Source: Streptomyces sp. NBC_01707
GTDB taxonomy: Bacteria; Actinomycetota; Actinomycetes; Streptomycetales; Streptomycetaceae
DNA: 64,000 nucleotides
Direction: 5' to 3'
Assembly (NCBI RefSeq): GCF_041438805.1
Contig: NZ_CP109190.1
Location: 124,001 to 188,000 of the forward strand
The notes beneath the pieces are model-generated. The model ran no database searches and was not told where the DNA came from. It saw only the letters and a list, made by a program, of their open reading frames with translations. A program made the position numbers and the translations under genes. Shown in pieces: positions 39,246 through 48,452 of this stretch (the first letter of the stretch is position 1; every line of letters starts with the position of its first letter).

Positions 39246-39282
39246 GGCTGCCATGGCGGCGGGGTGGATGGTGAGAGGGCCG

Positions 39283-41373
39283 ATGAAACGGTTCCGGGTG
39301 AGGCGCCCGACCCGTGGCGAGGACGGCACCGAGCAAACGGCGCCGCCCGTCAGCGTCAGCGAGAGCGGTGATGCCGTCGCCACGGATAGCGGCGATGCGC
39401 TGAGCGGCTACCGCGGCCCGGGCCCCCAGGCGGATGGCCGGGCCGTGCGGGTGGAACGGTCAGGCGATGCGATCGCCGCGGCCGCCCATGCGGTGGCCAT
39501 CAGCGGCAATGTAAGCCAAGTGCTGGTCTCTGCTCCCCCGCCGCGCCAGCCGTTGCATTGGCCCGTCCGGTTGGGCTCGGTACCGGTGCTTGCGTCTGCA
39601 TTCCAGGACCGGTCTGCGGTGCGCGATCGGATCGATCAGGCCAGGGCAGGCCATACCACGGTGGTGCTGGCCCAGGTCCTGTCCGGCGGCGGGGGCGTGG
39701 GCAAGACCCAACTCGCTGCCGCCTATGCCCACCAGGCTCTGGAGGACGGCATCGACTTGGTGGTGTGGGTCGACGCCAGTGACATCGAGCAGGTCATCGC
39801 ACGTTACGCGCATGCCGCACAGGTCGTGGAAGCGGCGGCGGAACACCTTCTGGGCAAGAGTGCTGAGTCCGATGCCGGACTGTTCCTTCAGTGGCTGGCG
39901 ACCACCCGACGCCCGTGGCTGCTCATCCTTGACGACCTCACCGATCCAGAGGCCATGCAGAAGTGGTGGCCGCCGTCCTCCGCTTTCGGTTGCGGCCGCG
40001 TCGTGGCGACGACCCGCCGCCACGACGCGGTGCTGTCCGGCGGCGGCCGAGCCGTGGTGGACATCGACACCTACAGCACGGAAGAGGCCGAGGCCTATCT
40101 GCACGAGCGGCTCGACTCGGCGCATGCCGCCCATCTCATGGACTCTCAGGCCGGTGAACTGGCTGCGGCACTGGGCTACCTGCCGCTGGCTCTGTCACAC
40201 GCGGCCGCCTACATGGTCAACGAAGACGTCCCCTGTACGGAGTATCTTCACCGCTTCAACGGCAGCACAGCACGCCTGGACGACCTGCTGCCACGCACGG
40301 CAGACACCGAGGGCTACGGGCGGCAGGTCGCCGCGGCTCTCCTGCTCTCATTGGATGTCGCTCAAGCGAGCGAGCCCGTCGGCCTGGCTGTTCCGGTCAT
40401 GCGTCTGGCCGCCGTTCTGGACCCGGCCGGACACCCCCGTTCCCTGTGGGCCAGCGACGCCGTCACCCACTACCTCGACACCCAACGCACCGTACCTCCC
40501 AACGGAGTTACCGCCGCCGTTGATCCCGACCAGGTGCGGGCAGCCCTGCGACTTCTGCACCGCTACGGCCTGCTCGCCGATCACGCTCAGGCTGGTTCCC
40601 GCGCGGTGCGGCTGCACGCCCTGACCGCACGAGCCGTACGCGAGTGCACTCCCGACGCCACGGTGCAGGCGGTCGTGAAAACCGCCGTCGACTCGTTGAG
40701 GGAACTGTGCGACGAGGTCCCGTGGTTCGACCGTGAGGCGACAGCCGTGCTGCGCACCAACATCGACAGCGTCGATGCACGCGCCGGGGACCTGCTGTGG
40801 AATGTCGAAGGCCATTACCTCCTGCGCTGGACTTTGCGCAGTCTGATCAGTGTCGGCCTTGCCACTGCAGTTCCCTACGGGCAGCGGCTGATCGGCATCA
40901 GCGAGCAACTGTTGGGCCGCGCTCACCCCATGACCCTCGTCGCTCGACGCGATCTCGCATGGGCCTGCCTCCTCGCGCGCCGTCACAAGGATGCCTTCAC
41001 GCTCCTGCAGGAGGACTTACCCCACCAGGACGAGCGTCTGGCCCGTGAACGACAGGAGCCCTCTACGGCTGCCCGTGGGCGCGTCCATGCCCTTGCACTG
41101 CTGGAGGACACCGTTGCTGTTCGCGCACGACTGTTGGGTCCTGGAGACCCCGCGACCCTGGAATGCCAAGTCAAACTCGCCGTCCTGTACTGGTCCCGGG
41201 GCGACAGGTCGGCGGCCACTGCCCTGCTGAACCGATCCCTCACCGGCTGCCGGACAACGTTCGGCGCCGACCATCCGTACACCGTCTCGGTCGACAACCG
41301 GCTGTCCCACTGGCAAGAGCAGCACCAGAGGCGCTGGTGGAGTTGCACACGCAGCCAGTCCAAGCCGACGTAG
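39283..41373 (+). CDS. STAND (NB-ARC-type) NTPase with SGDA tags
   Basis: 696 residues. The N-terminal 80 residues carry two tags (SESGDAVATDSGDALSG and VERSGDAIAAAAHAVAISG). The NB-ARC module follows: Walker A GGGGVGKT at 135-142, Walker B LLILDD at 213-218, RxxxTTR-type sensor in GCGRVVATTRRHD, GLPLAL-like YLPLALSHAAAY. Next comes a winged-helix segment. The C-terminal part is TPR-like (LARRHKDAFTLLQ, TALLNRSLTGCRTTFG). STAND proteins are switch ATPases that oligomerise on sensing a trigger; many bacterial ones act in phage defence. ATG 39283 (GAGAGG upstream) is preferred; ATG 39253 is possible. It follows the small tagged membrane protein by 37 bases. Confidence 0.8.
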   Translation: MKRFRVRRPTRGEDGTEQTAPPVSVSESGDAVATDSGDALSGYRGPGPQADGRAVRVERSGDAIAAAAHAVAISGNVSQVLVSAPPPRQPLHWPVRLGSVPVLASAFQDRSAVRDRIDQARAGHTTVVLAQVLSGGGGVGKTQLAAAYAHQALEDGIDLVVWVDASDIEQVIARYAHAAQVVEAAAEHLLGKSAESDAGLFLQWLATTRRPWLLILDDLTDPEAMQKWWPPSSAFGCGRVVATTRRHDAVLSGGGRAVVDIDTYSTEEAEAYLHERLDSAHAAHLMDSQAGELAAALGYLPLALSHAAAYMVNEDVPCTEYLHRFNGSTARLDDLLPRTADTEGYGRQVAAALLLSLDVAQASEPVGLAVPVMRLAAVLDPAGHPRSLWASDAVTHYLDTQRTVPPNGVTAAVDPDQVRAALRLLHRYGLLADHAQAGSRAVRLHALTARAVRECTPDATVQAVVKTAVDSLRELCDEVPWFDREATAVLRTNIDSVDARAGDLLWNVEGHYLLRWTLRSLISVGLATAVPYGQRLIGISEQLLGRAHPMTLVARRDLAWACLLARRHKDAFTLLQEDLPHQDERLARERQEPSTAARGRVHALALLEDTVAVRARLLGPGDPATLECQVKLAVLYWSRGDRSAATALLNRSLTGCRTTFGADHPYTVSVDNRLSHWQEQHQRRWWSCTRSQSKPT

Positions 41374-41742
41374 CCAGCCGAACGATCGGGGCAACTCCCG
41401 CGCGGTGGGCGCGGCTTCCCGCCTCCTCACAGCCCTTCGGCCACGGTCGTCCACAGACCTCCGCCCCGGCGTTCAGGTGGAGGCGCCAGAATCCCAGGCA
41501 CCGGCGAGCGGACCAGGTGGTCGACGTGCAGGCCATAGGGCCCGTCGATGTAACGGTCGCCGTAGGACGAGTGCCCCCGCTCAGCGCGCAGTTCGGCCCC
41601 CAAGCCTGGGCCATGACTGCTTTGGTAACCACTCAGCGCCGTAAGGGTTCTCAACGCTGTCAGGGAATCTCAGACAAACCGAGGGACCGCACCTCAAGCC
41701 CTTCCACACTCCAGGCCACAGATGCACGTTCCGTCAGACACA

Positions 41743-41979
41743 CTACTCATCAGGCGACAGCCAAAAATCAAGATCAATCTCATACGCAAGCAGGGACACG
41801 AGCCTACGGAACAGCAGACGATCGTCTTCGGCATCGACGGCGACCTGCGCCACGAAAGAGCGATCGATCCTCAGCTCGCTCATCGGCAACCGTCGTAGAT
41901 GCGCCATGGCATGTCTGACCAGCACAAACCTAGCCGCCCAGGCCACGCAGCCATATGGAAATCCTGAGCCGATCACCAT
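41743..41979 (-). pseudogene. EAL-domain remnant
   Basis: The segment HLRRLPMSELRIDRSFVAQV, followed by DAEDDRLLFRRLVSLLA, matches the middle of EAL c-di-GMP phosphodiesterases (LRRLPVDELKIDRSFV). The AEGVE block that should follow is replaced by unrelated residues before the stop. Only about 50 residues remain, so it cannot be active. Confidence 0.45.
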
Positions 41980-41982
41980 GTT

Positions 41983-42133
41983 CCGAAACGATCACTAAAT
42001 CTGCACCTCAGAGCCTGGCTGCATCTCAACTGCCCCAGGAAACCCCAGGTCAGATCCATGCCACACCACAGCAAGAGATCCCGAAACGATCACTAGATAC
42101 ACATGTCAGCACACCATTCACCTAGTGATCGTT
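41983..42133. repeat. three copies of a 12-base element AACGATCACTAR upstream of 42157
   Basis: CCGAAACGATCACTAAAT at 41983-42000 and CCGAAACGATCACTAGAT at 42081-42098 are direct copies, 98 bases apart and differing at one base. CTAGTGATCGTT at 42122-42133 is the exact inverse of the second copy's core. The last lies 24 bases before the next gene. They look like binding sites for a regulator of that operon. The rest of 41374-42156 holds only the EAL remnant. Confidence 0.5.
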
Positions 42134-42156
42134 AGCGGATTTGTCACACCGACGGC

Positions 42157-42795
42157 ATGGATTACCCACTGCTGGTCCGCATGGAGGACGGCTCGTCACG
42201 CGAGGACTCAGCGGCCATGCATCCGGCATCCCCAGCCCCGATGGTCGCGCCACGCAGTGGGGCCTGCAGCCCAGACTGCGCCGCGGCTCCTTGCACGCTC
42301 CGGCAGTTGCGTACGGCACAACGCCTGACCGAACAGGACGAACTGCGAATCACCCTCTGGGCCGAAATGACCGTGGCGGCCCATCTGCTGGGCTGGTTCA
42401 CTCCCCTGCCCGGGGAGGCCATGCGCCACGATCTCGCTCCGCACTGGACCTCGGACCGGCGCCTGGTGGAGTGCTCCATCGGTCAGGCGGTCGACCGAGC
42501 GGTACACAGCCGGGTCGGGGCCGTGGGCTCTCCAGGCGCACTGGCCGAGCACGTCGCCGCACTGATGCGGGCCCAACTCGACGGGGATGACCCCTGCCCG
42601 GTTGCGGAGCCGCAGTGGAAGGCCGGGAAGGGAGCTAGAACACGGCAGTACTACCACGGGCGTTACACGCCGTCCGTGCTGGAGAAGGCAGTCGGCTGCG
42701 GGGATCCGTCGGAGGAGTGGGCCAGGCGGTTCGCCCGCGTGCTCGCGTGCTTCGAACGCAGGCCGCGTAAGCCGGTGGCGTCCCCTCGGCCCTGA
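42157..42795 (+). CDS. hypothetical protein upstream of the calpain-like gene
   Basis: 212 residues, soluble. It has a cluster of cysteines near the start (GACSPDCAAAPCTLRQLR), a helical middle and an Arg-rich end. I do not recognise the family. It is 10 bases upstream of the calpain-like gene and shares its strand, so it belongs to the same unit. ATG 42181 is an alternative start. Confidence 0.6.
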   Translation: MDYPLLVRMEDGSSREDSAAMHPASPAPMVAPRSGACSPDCAAAPCTLRQLRTAQRLTEQDELRITLWAEMTVAAHLLGWFTPLPGEAMRHDLAPHWTSDRRLVECSIGQAVDRAVHSRVGAVGSPGALAEHVAALMRAQLDGDDPCPVAEPQWKAGKGARTRQYYHGRYTPSVLEKAVGCGDPSEEWARRFARVLACFERRPRKPVASPRP

Positions 42796-42805
42796 AGGAG
42801 AAGCT

Positions 42806-43960
42806 ATGAGCGAGCTGTATACGTCCGACGGCGGAGCTGAGACGGGCGCCAATGCCGACTCCCTGCCGGTCGATTTCGGTGATGCCCGGGCGGAGCCAGT
42901 GGAGCCCGGCGAACCGGAGGATCCGCTCGATCTGGTCGGTCTTCCCTCCGAGTTCGATGAGCCGGTCGAACCGGAGGGCGAGCGGGAGCCGCTGGAGCTG
43001 TCTGCTCGCGAGGAGGGTCCCGAAGGGGGTTTCCTCGGGCAGGTGCGCGATGCGGTGTCCTGGTGGAAGGAACCGACCGAGGAAGCAGTCGACTTACACG
43101 CCACGGTCGATCGGCCGGACTTCAATGAGGTGACGCCGGCAGGAGAATACCGCTACGGTACGCCACTCGACGGCCCCGACGGAAAGCGCATCCCCTTGTT
43201 CGACGGGCCACCCGCCCGCGAGCAGACCCATCAAGGGAGGCTGAGTGACTGTGGAATCATTTCCACCATGGGCGCAGTCGCCGGACATCGCCCTGAGGTA
43301 ATTTCCGACTGTGTCCGGGAGAACGGTGACGGCACATACGAGGTGACGCTTCACCAGACGAAGCGATCACATTACGGCGACTGGAGTCGCTTTGAGCCAA
43401 CGGGAGCAGTCACTGTCCTGACCATCACGCCCGACCTTCCGGTAGCAAGTGACTCACCCGACCAGCCGGCCTATGCAAGGTCGAGCGCCAACGATGTGGC
43501 GTGGGTACCGATTCTGGAGAAAGCGATCGCCGGAGTCGACGCGACGTGGGACGAGGGCCGTACCAAGTCGGTCGAGGGCTACGTACGCCTCGGCCGGGGT
43601 AGTTTCCCCAATCACCGTGCTGAACTGCTCACTCAGCTCACCGGCGAGCCCGCATACACGGATGACTTCCCGACCCAGTTCGACATGCAGGGGCGCAGCC
43701 CTGACCGGCAACTCATAGAAACATTAAGAGAGAAACTTACGGATGGATGCCCGGTGCTGGTCGGCACGGTGAACCTGGAGCTCAACGATAGGCGTGACCT
43801 CCCCAAGGGGCTCTACGATGGTCATGCCTATGAAGTGACCGAAGTGGATGAACAAGGATTGATACATCTGCGCAACCCGCATAATTTTGCACATCCGAAA
43901 CCACTGACGGTCGAGGACTTCAAAAAAAACATCAAGAACCGCTACACAACGATGGGGTGA
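42806..43960 (+). CDS. calpain-like cysteine protease domain protein
   Basis: 384 residues; AAGGAG lies five bases before ATG. The first 90 residues are highly acidic and probably unfolded. The rest reads as a peptidase C2 (calpain) core: Cys149 in HQGRLSDCGIIST, His340 in GLYDGHAYEVT and Asn357 in LIHLRNPHNF, the three catalytic positions in the right order. There is no signal peptide. Base composition in the last 500 bases is less GC-rich than the surroundings (runs of A near 43921), which hints at transfer. It overlaps or abuts a small DUF6406-like gene. It could be a toxin-like protease with a dedicated partner, or a regulatory protease. Confidence 0.72.
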   Translation: MSELYTSDGGAETGANADSLPVDFGDARAEPVEPGEPEDPLDLVGLPSEFDEPVEPEGEREPLELSAREEGPEGGFLGQVRDAVSWWKEPTEEAVDLHATVDRPDFNEVTPAGEYRYGTPLDGPDGKRIPLFDGPPAREQTHQGRLSDCGIISTMGAVAGHRPEVISDCVRENGDGTYEVTLHQTKRSHYGDWSRFEPTGAVTVLTITPDLPVASDSPDQPAYARSSANDVAWVPILEKAIAGVDATWDEGRTKSVEGYVRLGRGSFPNHRAELLTQLTGEPAYTDDFPTQFDMQGRSPDRQLIETLREKLTDGCPVLVGTVNLELNDRRDLPKGLYDGHAYEVTEVDEQGLIHLRNPHNFAHPKPLTVEDFKKNIKNRYTTMG

Positions 43961-43965
43961 ATGTG

Positions 43966-44217
43966 ATGGCCGATGAAGTCTTCCTTGAGCATGGAGTTCC
44001 TGGGGAACGGGATGGCGTCAGGTACGCTGTACGCCGTGTTCGCGCTCCAAAAGATCTGCCGGTTTCCGTAGCTCTCGTCGTTGTTACTGATCGGGAGCAG
44101 GATTACGACCTAGGCATCGGGGACACGTTCCCTGTGCGTGATGAGACCTGGACGCTCGACCGTGTAGAGAATCTTCCGAGGCCGGATTGGTGGGTTGTCC
44201 TCCGCAAGATCGAGTAG
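43966..44217 (+). CDS. DUF6406 family small protein
   Basis: 83 residues, all-beta in appearance (VRYAVRRVRAPKDLPVSVAL, YDLGIGDTFPVRDETWTLDR, WWVVLRKIE). I recognise the pattern as DUF6406 from Streptomyces. It starts five bases after the calpain-like stop, with GATGGGG as ribosome site. The pairing suggests an immunity or regulator role for the protease, but no direct evidence exists. Confidence 0.65.
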   Translation: MADEVFLEHGVPGERDGVRYAVRRVRAPKDLPVSVALVVVTDREQDYDLGIGDTFPVRDETWTLDRVENLPRPDWWVVLRKIE

Positions 44218-44301
44218 TGTCCCTTGGAGTTCGTAACAAGATCTTGCAGGGATGACCCGGTTGGGCGGGTGAGGGGTTCCAGCACCGGTCCGTCGCCAGT
44301 G

Positions 44302-44931
44302 ATGGCAGAGTCGTCTCGCATGATCGATAATTTCGCGAAAGAGTACCTGCACAGCGATCTACGAGAGACGCGCGAGGCGGTCCTCTGGAAGCTCGATGGG
44401 CTCGCTGAGTACGACATCCGCCGCCCCCTGACCTCGACTGGAACCAACCTTCTCGGCCTGGTCAAGCACTTGTCGATCTGGGAGTCCAGGTACTTCGGCG
44501 AGGTCTTCGACCGACCGTTCCCCGAACCTATGCCCCGGTGGGACAACACCGGAGAACGTGGCGCCGACATGTGGGCGACCGAACAGGAGACGAGGAATGA
44601 GATCACCGACCGCTACCGGCGCGTGTGGGAGCACTCAGACGCGACGATCTCCGCCCTCACCATCGACGCCCCCGGCTACGTGCCCTGGTGGCCACGCCCC
44701 AACGTGAAGCTGTTCAACATCCTGGTCCACATGCTCACCGAGACCAGCCGGCACGCCGGGCACGCCGACATCCTGCGCGAACAGCTCGACAACTCAACCG
44801 GGACAACCGCCGAATACGCGACTCAGCAGCACGACGCAGCCTTCTGGGATGCCCACCGAGAGAAGATCGAGCGAGCTGCCAAAGCAGCCGTCACCATGCC
44901 TGATCACGCTAGTTCTACCAAGAGCTCGTAA
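44302..44931 (+). CDS. DinB family protein (DUF664)
   Basis: 209 residues of the DinB/DUF664 four-helix-bundle family, which often bind a metal with three histidines and act in thiol-dependent detoxification. Visible features are LRETREAVLWKLDGLAEYD, LLGLVKHLSIWESRYFG (first His), and LVHMLTETSRHAGHADILRE with the last His pair. ATG 44320 (MIDNF) is an alternative start. It is a single gene on the plus strand; what follows is IS sequence on the other strand. Confidence 0.8.
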   Translation: MAESSRMIDNFAKEYLHSDLRETREAVLWKLDGLAEYDIRRPLTSTGTNLLGLVKHLSIWESRYFGEVFDRPFPEPMPRWDNTGERGADMWATEQETRNEITDRYRRVWEHSDATISALTIDAPGYVPWWPRPNVKLFNILVHMLTETSRHAGHADILREQLDNSTGTTAEYATQQHDAAFWDAHREKIERAAKAAVTMPDHASSTKSS

Positions 44932-44960
44932 CACGGGGCTCCGTAGAGCTCGTGACACGT

Positions 44961-45220
44961 TCACGATCCAGCCCTCTTGAGGCGCCTCCAGCAGATGAGG
45001 CTGCAGGCCAACGAGATGAAGGCGTCGTGGAGTTCAAGGCGTCGTTCCCAGCGCACGGCGAGGCGCTTGAACTGGTGGAGCAGGGCGAAGGTCTGCTCCA
45101 CCACGTAGCGGAGCTTGCCCAGGCCCTTGATGTTCGGGGCACCCTGCTCTTGGCCACCAGCGGCTCAACAAGTCCCGCCATCCCGCATAACGGGTTCGCG
45201 CCAGGTGCGTCGCCCCAGCG
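44961..45220 (-). pseudogene. IS5-family transposase, C-terminal fragment
   Basis: Minus-strand reading KGLGKLRYVVEQTFALLHQF, ERRLELHDAFISLA, CSLICWRRLKRAGS then stop. It contains the catalytic Glu region (YVVEQTFALL). The N-terminal part is missing and the sequence is scrambled before the ISAzo13 element starts at 45238. Confidence 0.75.
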
Positions 45221-45237
45221 GTCCGCCACCCTCCTAA

Positions 45238-46998
45238 GGGCGTGCAGATCTTTAACTCGTCTTTTTGACCTTGGTCTGGGTGGAGTCGGGAGCGAGGAAC
45301 GTCGCGACGTCTGCTGGTGTGCGGAGGCGGGCGGTAGAGGTGCTGATGGGGTGGCCGTGTGCTTCGAGGAGTGGGCGGACTTCCTGTTTCGCGCGGCTGA
45401 TGGTCATGGCGGTGACGCCGAAGAGTTGGCCGAGGAGGTCCATGGTCGCGAGTTTGCGCAGGTGGAGCACGGTGACCAGGACCCGGTCGGCTGGGGTGAG
45501 TTTGGCTTTGGCACCTGTCCCAGGAGCCACCAGGCGCTCGTGACCGCGACGTGTGCGGAGCACTTGCTCGCGTTGAACCTTCAGTGCTGGAGTCAGCGCA
45601 TCGATGAGCTCGCTGAGCCGTTGGCGGGTCATCCCGGTCAGTTCTGGGTCCTGCAGCGAACGCCGCGTGAGGCGAGGCGGTCTGCTCGCCAGGGCCTGGT
45701 CTGACGTGCTGTTGCTGGCCATCGCGTCTGCCGGATGTTGGGGGTGGAGGGTGTAGTTCCAGTCGCCGTGGAAGCGGTGCCGGGTGATCGGAAGGGCGGC
45801 GATCTCGTCGTCGCTGACCTGGATGCCGGTGGGATAGGAGTTGGTGTCGAGTTCGGCGTGCACGGTCAGGCCGGTCTTGGTGGTGGTCGCCGCGATGCTC
45901 TCGACGATGACTTCGTGGCTGGTCAGGGGCCTGCCCCGCCAGTTCATGGTGATGTGGGAGAACAGCCGGTGCTCGATCCGGTTCCACTTCGATGTGCCGG
46001 GAGGCAGGTGGCAGACGGTGATGGTCAGGCCGGACTCGGCGGCGAATTGGGCGAGTTCGGTTTTCCAGGTGCGGGTGCGATACCCGTTGGAGCCGCCCGC
46101 ATCGGCGGTGATGAGCAACCGGCCGGCCGTGGGATAGGCGGCCCGCCCGGCTGCATTCCACCAGCGTCGGATCGATTCGACGGCGAACGCGGCGGTGTCG
46201 TGGTCGGTGCCGACGTTGACCCAGCCGGTGTTCGCGGCGACGTCGTAGATGCCGTAGGGCACTGCTCTGCCCAGCTCGCGGTCGGGGAAGTCGTGGGTGT
46301 CGACCCGTACCGGCTCGCCTCTAGGCTCCCATTCACGGCCGTTGTTCTTGAACGGGCCGACCAATTCCTTCTTCTTCGTGTCCACACTGATCACCGGCGC
46401 CCCGCCGTCCCGGTGGGCGCGGGCTTGTTCGTTGAGGTAGTGGAACTGCGCGTCCCGGTCGGGATGCTGCTTGCCCTCCAGAGTCTTGGCGTTGCTCTGC
46501 AGGCTGAAGCCCTCCTCGCGCAGGAGGTCGCCCACCGTGTCCGCACAGATCCTGTGACCCTGCCGGGTCAGTTCCTTGGCGAGCTTGCGGGTCGATTTGG
46601 TGGTCCAGCGCAGCGGCGACATGGGATCTCCGCGGACGTCGGGCTCGACCAGCGCGAGAAGCGCCTCCCGTACGGCCGGGCTCCGGTCGGCGACGCGTTT
46701 GCGGCCAGCGCCGGGTCGGCGGATCCGTCCCAACGGGGCCTCTCCAGAGGCGAGTTCGCGTATTCCGGCAGACACCCTGGCTTCACGGACGCCGGCGGCG
46801 CGGGCGACCGCTCTGATCCCGCCGTGGCCGAGGGACTGGGCCTCCGCTCCTATCAGCAGACGACGCTGCCGTTCGTCAAGGTGCGGCAGTATCGCCTCGA
46901 ACTTGGCTGCCAGCATGGCCCGTTGCTCTTCCGACCCGCTCATGCCGGATCAACGAACCACCGAGCAGAAAGCCACGAGTTAAAGATCTGCACGCCCT
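45238..46998 (-). mobile_element. ISAzo13-family insertion sequence, complete
   Basis: 1,761 bases bounded by perfect 23-base inverted repeats (GGGCGTGCAGATCTTTAACT... and its exact complement at 46976-46998). TAA stands on both outer sides and is the probable 3-base target duplication. One intact transposase gene fills the element. The unbroken ends and frame suggest recent insertion. Confidence 0.85.
45252..46943 (-). CDS. ISAzo13-family transposase
   Basis: 563 residues, full length. The N-terminal helix-turn-helix is GGIRAVARAAGVREARVSAG. The DDE core has VISVDTKKKELVGPFKN, LLITADAGGSNGYRTRTWK and KWNRIEHRLFSHI. An added C-terminal extension (from about 440) contains another helix-turn-helix-like part (LGQLFGVTAMTISRAKQEV). 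It is encoded by the element at 45238-46998 and should mobilise it. Confidence 0.88.
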   Translation of the reverse strand: MSGSEEQRAMLAAKFEAILPHLDERQRRLLIGAEAQSLGHGGIRAVARAAGVREARVSAGIRELASGEAPLGRIRRPGAGRKRVADRSPAVREALLALVEPDVRGDPMSPLRWTTKSTRKLAKELTRQGHRICADTVGDLLREEGFSLQSNAKTLEGKQHPDRDAQFHYLNEQARAHRDGGAPVISVDTKKKELVGPFKNNGREWEPRGEPVRVDTHDFPDRELGRAVPYGIYDVAANTGWVNVGTDHDTAAFAVESIRRWWNAAGRAAYPTAGRLLITADAGGSNGYRTRTWKTELAQFAAESGLTITVCHLPPGTSKWNRIEHRLFSHITMNWRGRPLTSHEVIVESIAATTTKTGLTVHAELDTNSYPTGIQVSDDEIAALPITRHRFHGDWNYTLHPQHPADAMASNSTSDQALASRPPRLTRRSLQDPELTGMTRQRLSELIDALTPALKVQREQVLRTRRGHERLVAPGTGAKAKLTPADRVLVTVLHLRKLATMDLLGQLFGVTAMTISRAKQEVRPLLEAHGHPISTSTARLRTPADVATFLAPDSTQTKVKKTS

Positions 46999-47096
46999 AA
47001 GGTCGCCTAACACAATGAGCTATCGGAATGGCTGTCTGTCAGAGAGACGTGGCGGTGGGGTGTGTGACGGCTTGCGGCCGACCCGACGTGCGACGG

Positions 47097-48413
47097 TTAC
47101 TGCGCAGGAGAACTACACGCATGCTGTTCGGTGCCGTTCTCTGATCCCGTTGAGTAGTTCGGGACGGGGGCCGGGGAGGTGGGCGGGTGCCAGGTGAGAA
47201 TCCAGCCGGCGGTCAGCGCCGCCGCGCCGCCTGCCAGGGCGATTGCGCTGCCTGTTCCGATGCCTGCGGCCACCGAGCCGAAGCAGGCCGGTCCGACGCC
47301 CTGCAGCGTCATGTTGCCGGAGCCGAGCAGACCGAAGGCCTGGCCCTGGCCATCTGGCGGCAGAGCGTCCAGGAACGGCCGTTGCAGGCCGAGACTGTAG
47401 GCGAATCCGAAGCCGCAGAGCAGCAGCAGACAGGACGAGACGCCCACTCCGGGCTCGGCGGCGAAGCCGACCAGCGGCAATCCCATCAGCGCAATCAGCG
47501 GGACTACCAGTCGCTCCCGGGTGGGTGGTAGTAGGAGTCGGCCCACCAGCAAGTCGCCGACAAGCATGCCGACCGGCAGACAACCCATCAGCAGCGCGTA
47601 CCAGCCGGGGGCGAAGTGGCGTCCTCCCGCGTAGGCGACGATCAGGCCTTCCGCGCCCGCTACGAACGCGGACGGTAGCCACTGGGCCAGCATCAGTCGT
47701 CTCACCGTGCGTCCGTGCAGCAGCAGGCCGGCACCGTGCAGGCTTGCCCGGACGGCCCCGCCATTGCCCCGAGCGCTGCCGGGTGTGCCGCCGAACTCTC
47801 CCGGCTGCAGCCGGGGTAGCCGGATGAGGATAGCGAGCGCGCAGCCGAGGTAGAGGAGGGCGCTTACCGCGAGTGCCCGGTGTGGGCCGAGTACCGCGAC
47901 GGCCGCACCTCCCAGTGCTAGACCGAACAATTGCGCGCCGGAGGAGGCGATGTTGTTCAGTGAACGGCCCAGTACATAGGCGTCGCCCTGCAGCGACTGC
48001 GCGACCAGCCGACTCGACGCGCCGCCGAACACCGGTGTGGCGAGGGCGACCAGCGCCACGACACCGAGGCTTGCCGCGATCGGCATCCGCACCAGGGCGA
48101 GCAGCAGGGCGGCGGCGCACTCCAAGGCGTAGCCGCCGGTGATGAGCGCGCGGGGCGGCAGTCGGTCGGCCAGTGAGCCCAGCAGCAGCGAGCCGAACAG
48201 CTGCGGGAGGAAGCCGATGCCGAAGGCCAGTGCGCTCAGCAGCGCGGAGCCGGTGGCTGCGAAGACCAGAACCGAGAACGTGGTGATCCGCAGCGAGTCC
48301 GCAGTGATCGCGACGGTGCGGGTTGAAAAGAGCAGCCGGAATCGTGGCTCGGCCAGCACCTCCCGGTAGGTGGCACGGTGGTTGGCCTGCGCGGGTTCGG
48401 CGGTTGGGGTCAT
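47097..48413 (-). CDS. MFS transporter
   Basis: 438 residues with 10-12 membrane helices, of the drug-efflux (MFS_3/enterobactin exporter-like) group. Typical loops are present: LGSLADRLPPRALITGG after helix 2-3 and FGLLGSGNMTLQGVGPA near helix 10-11. It probably exports a small toxic compound by proton antiport. It is transcribed away from the ArsR-type regulator at 48502; the palindrome at 48453-48472 lies between them, so it is most likely the regulated gene. Confidence 0.82.
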   Translation of the reverse strand: MTPTAEPAQANHRATYREVLAEPRFRLLFSTRTVAITADSLRITTFSVLVFAATGSALLSALAFGIGFLPQLFGSLLLGSLADRLPPRALITGGYALECAAALLLALVRMPIAASLGVVALVALATPVFGGASSRLVAQSLQGDAYVLGRSLNNIASSGAQLFGLALGGAAVAVLGPHRALAVSALLYLGCALAILIRLPRLQPGEFGGTPGSARGNGGAVRASLHGAGLLLHGRTVRRLMLAQWLPSAFVAGAEGLIVAYAGGRHFAPGWYALLMGCLPVGMLVGDLLVGRLLLPPTRERLVVPLIALMGLPLVGFAAEPGVGVSSCLLLLCGFGFAYSLGLQRPFLDALPPDGQGQAFGLLGSGNMTLQGVGPACFGSVAAGIGTGSAIALAGGAAALTAGWILTWHPPTSPAPVPNYSTGSENGTEQHACSSPAQ

Positions 48414-48452
48414 GACGCCCAGCCTCGCCGTGCGCCTACGCCACTCACCAAT

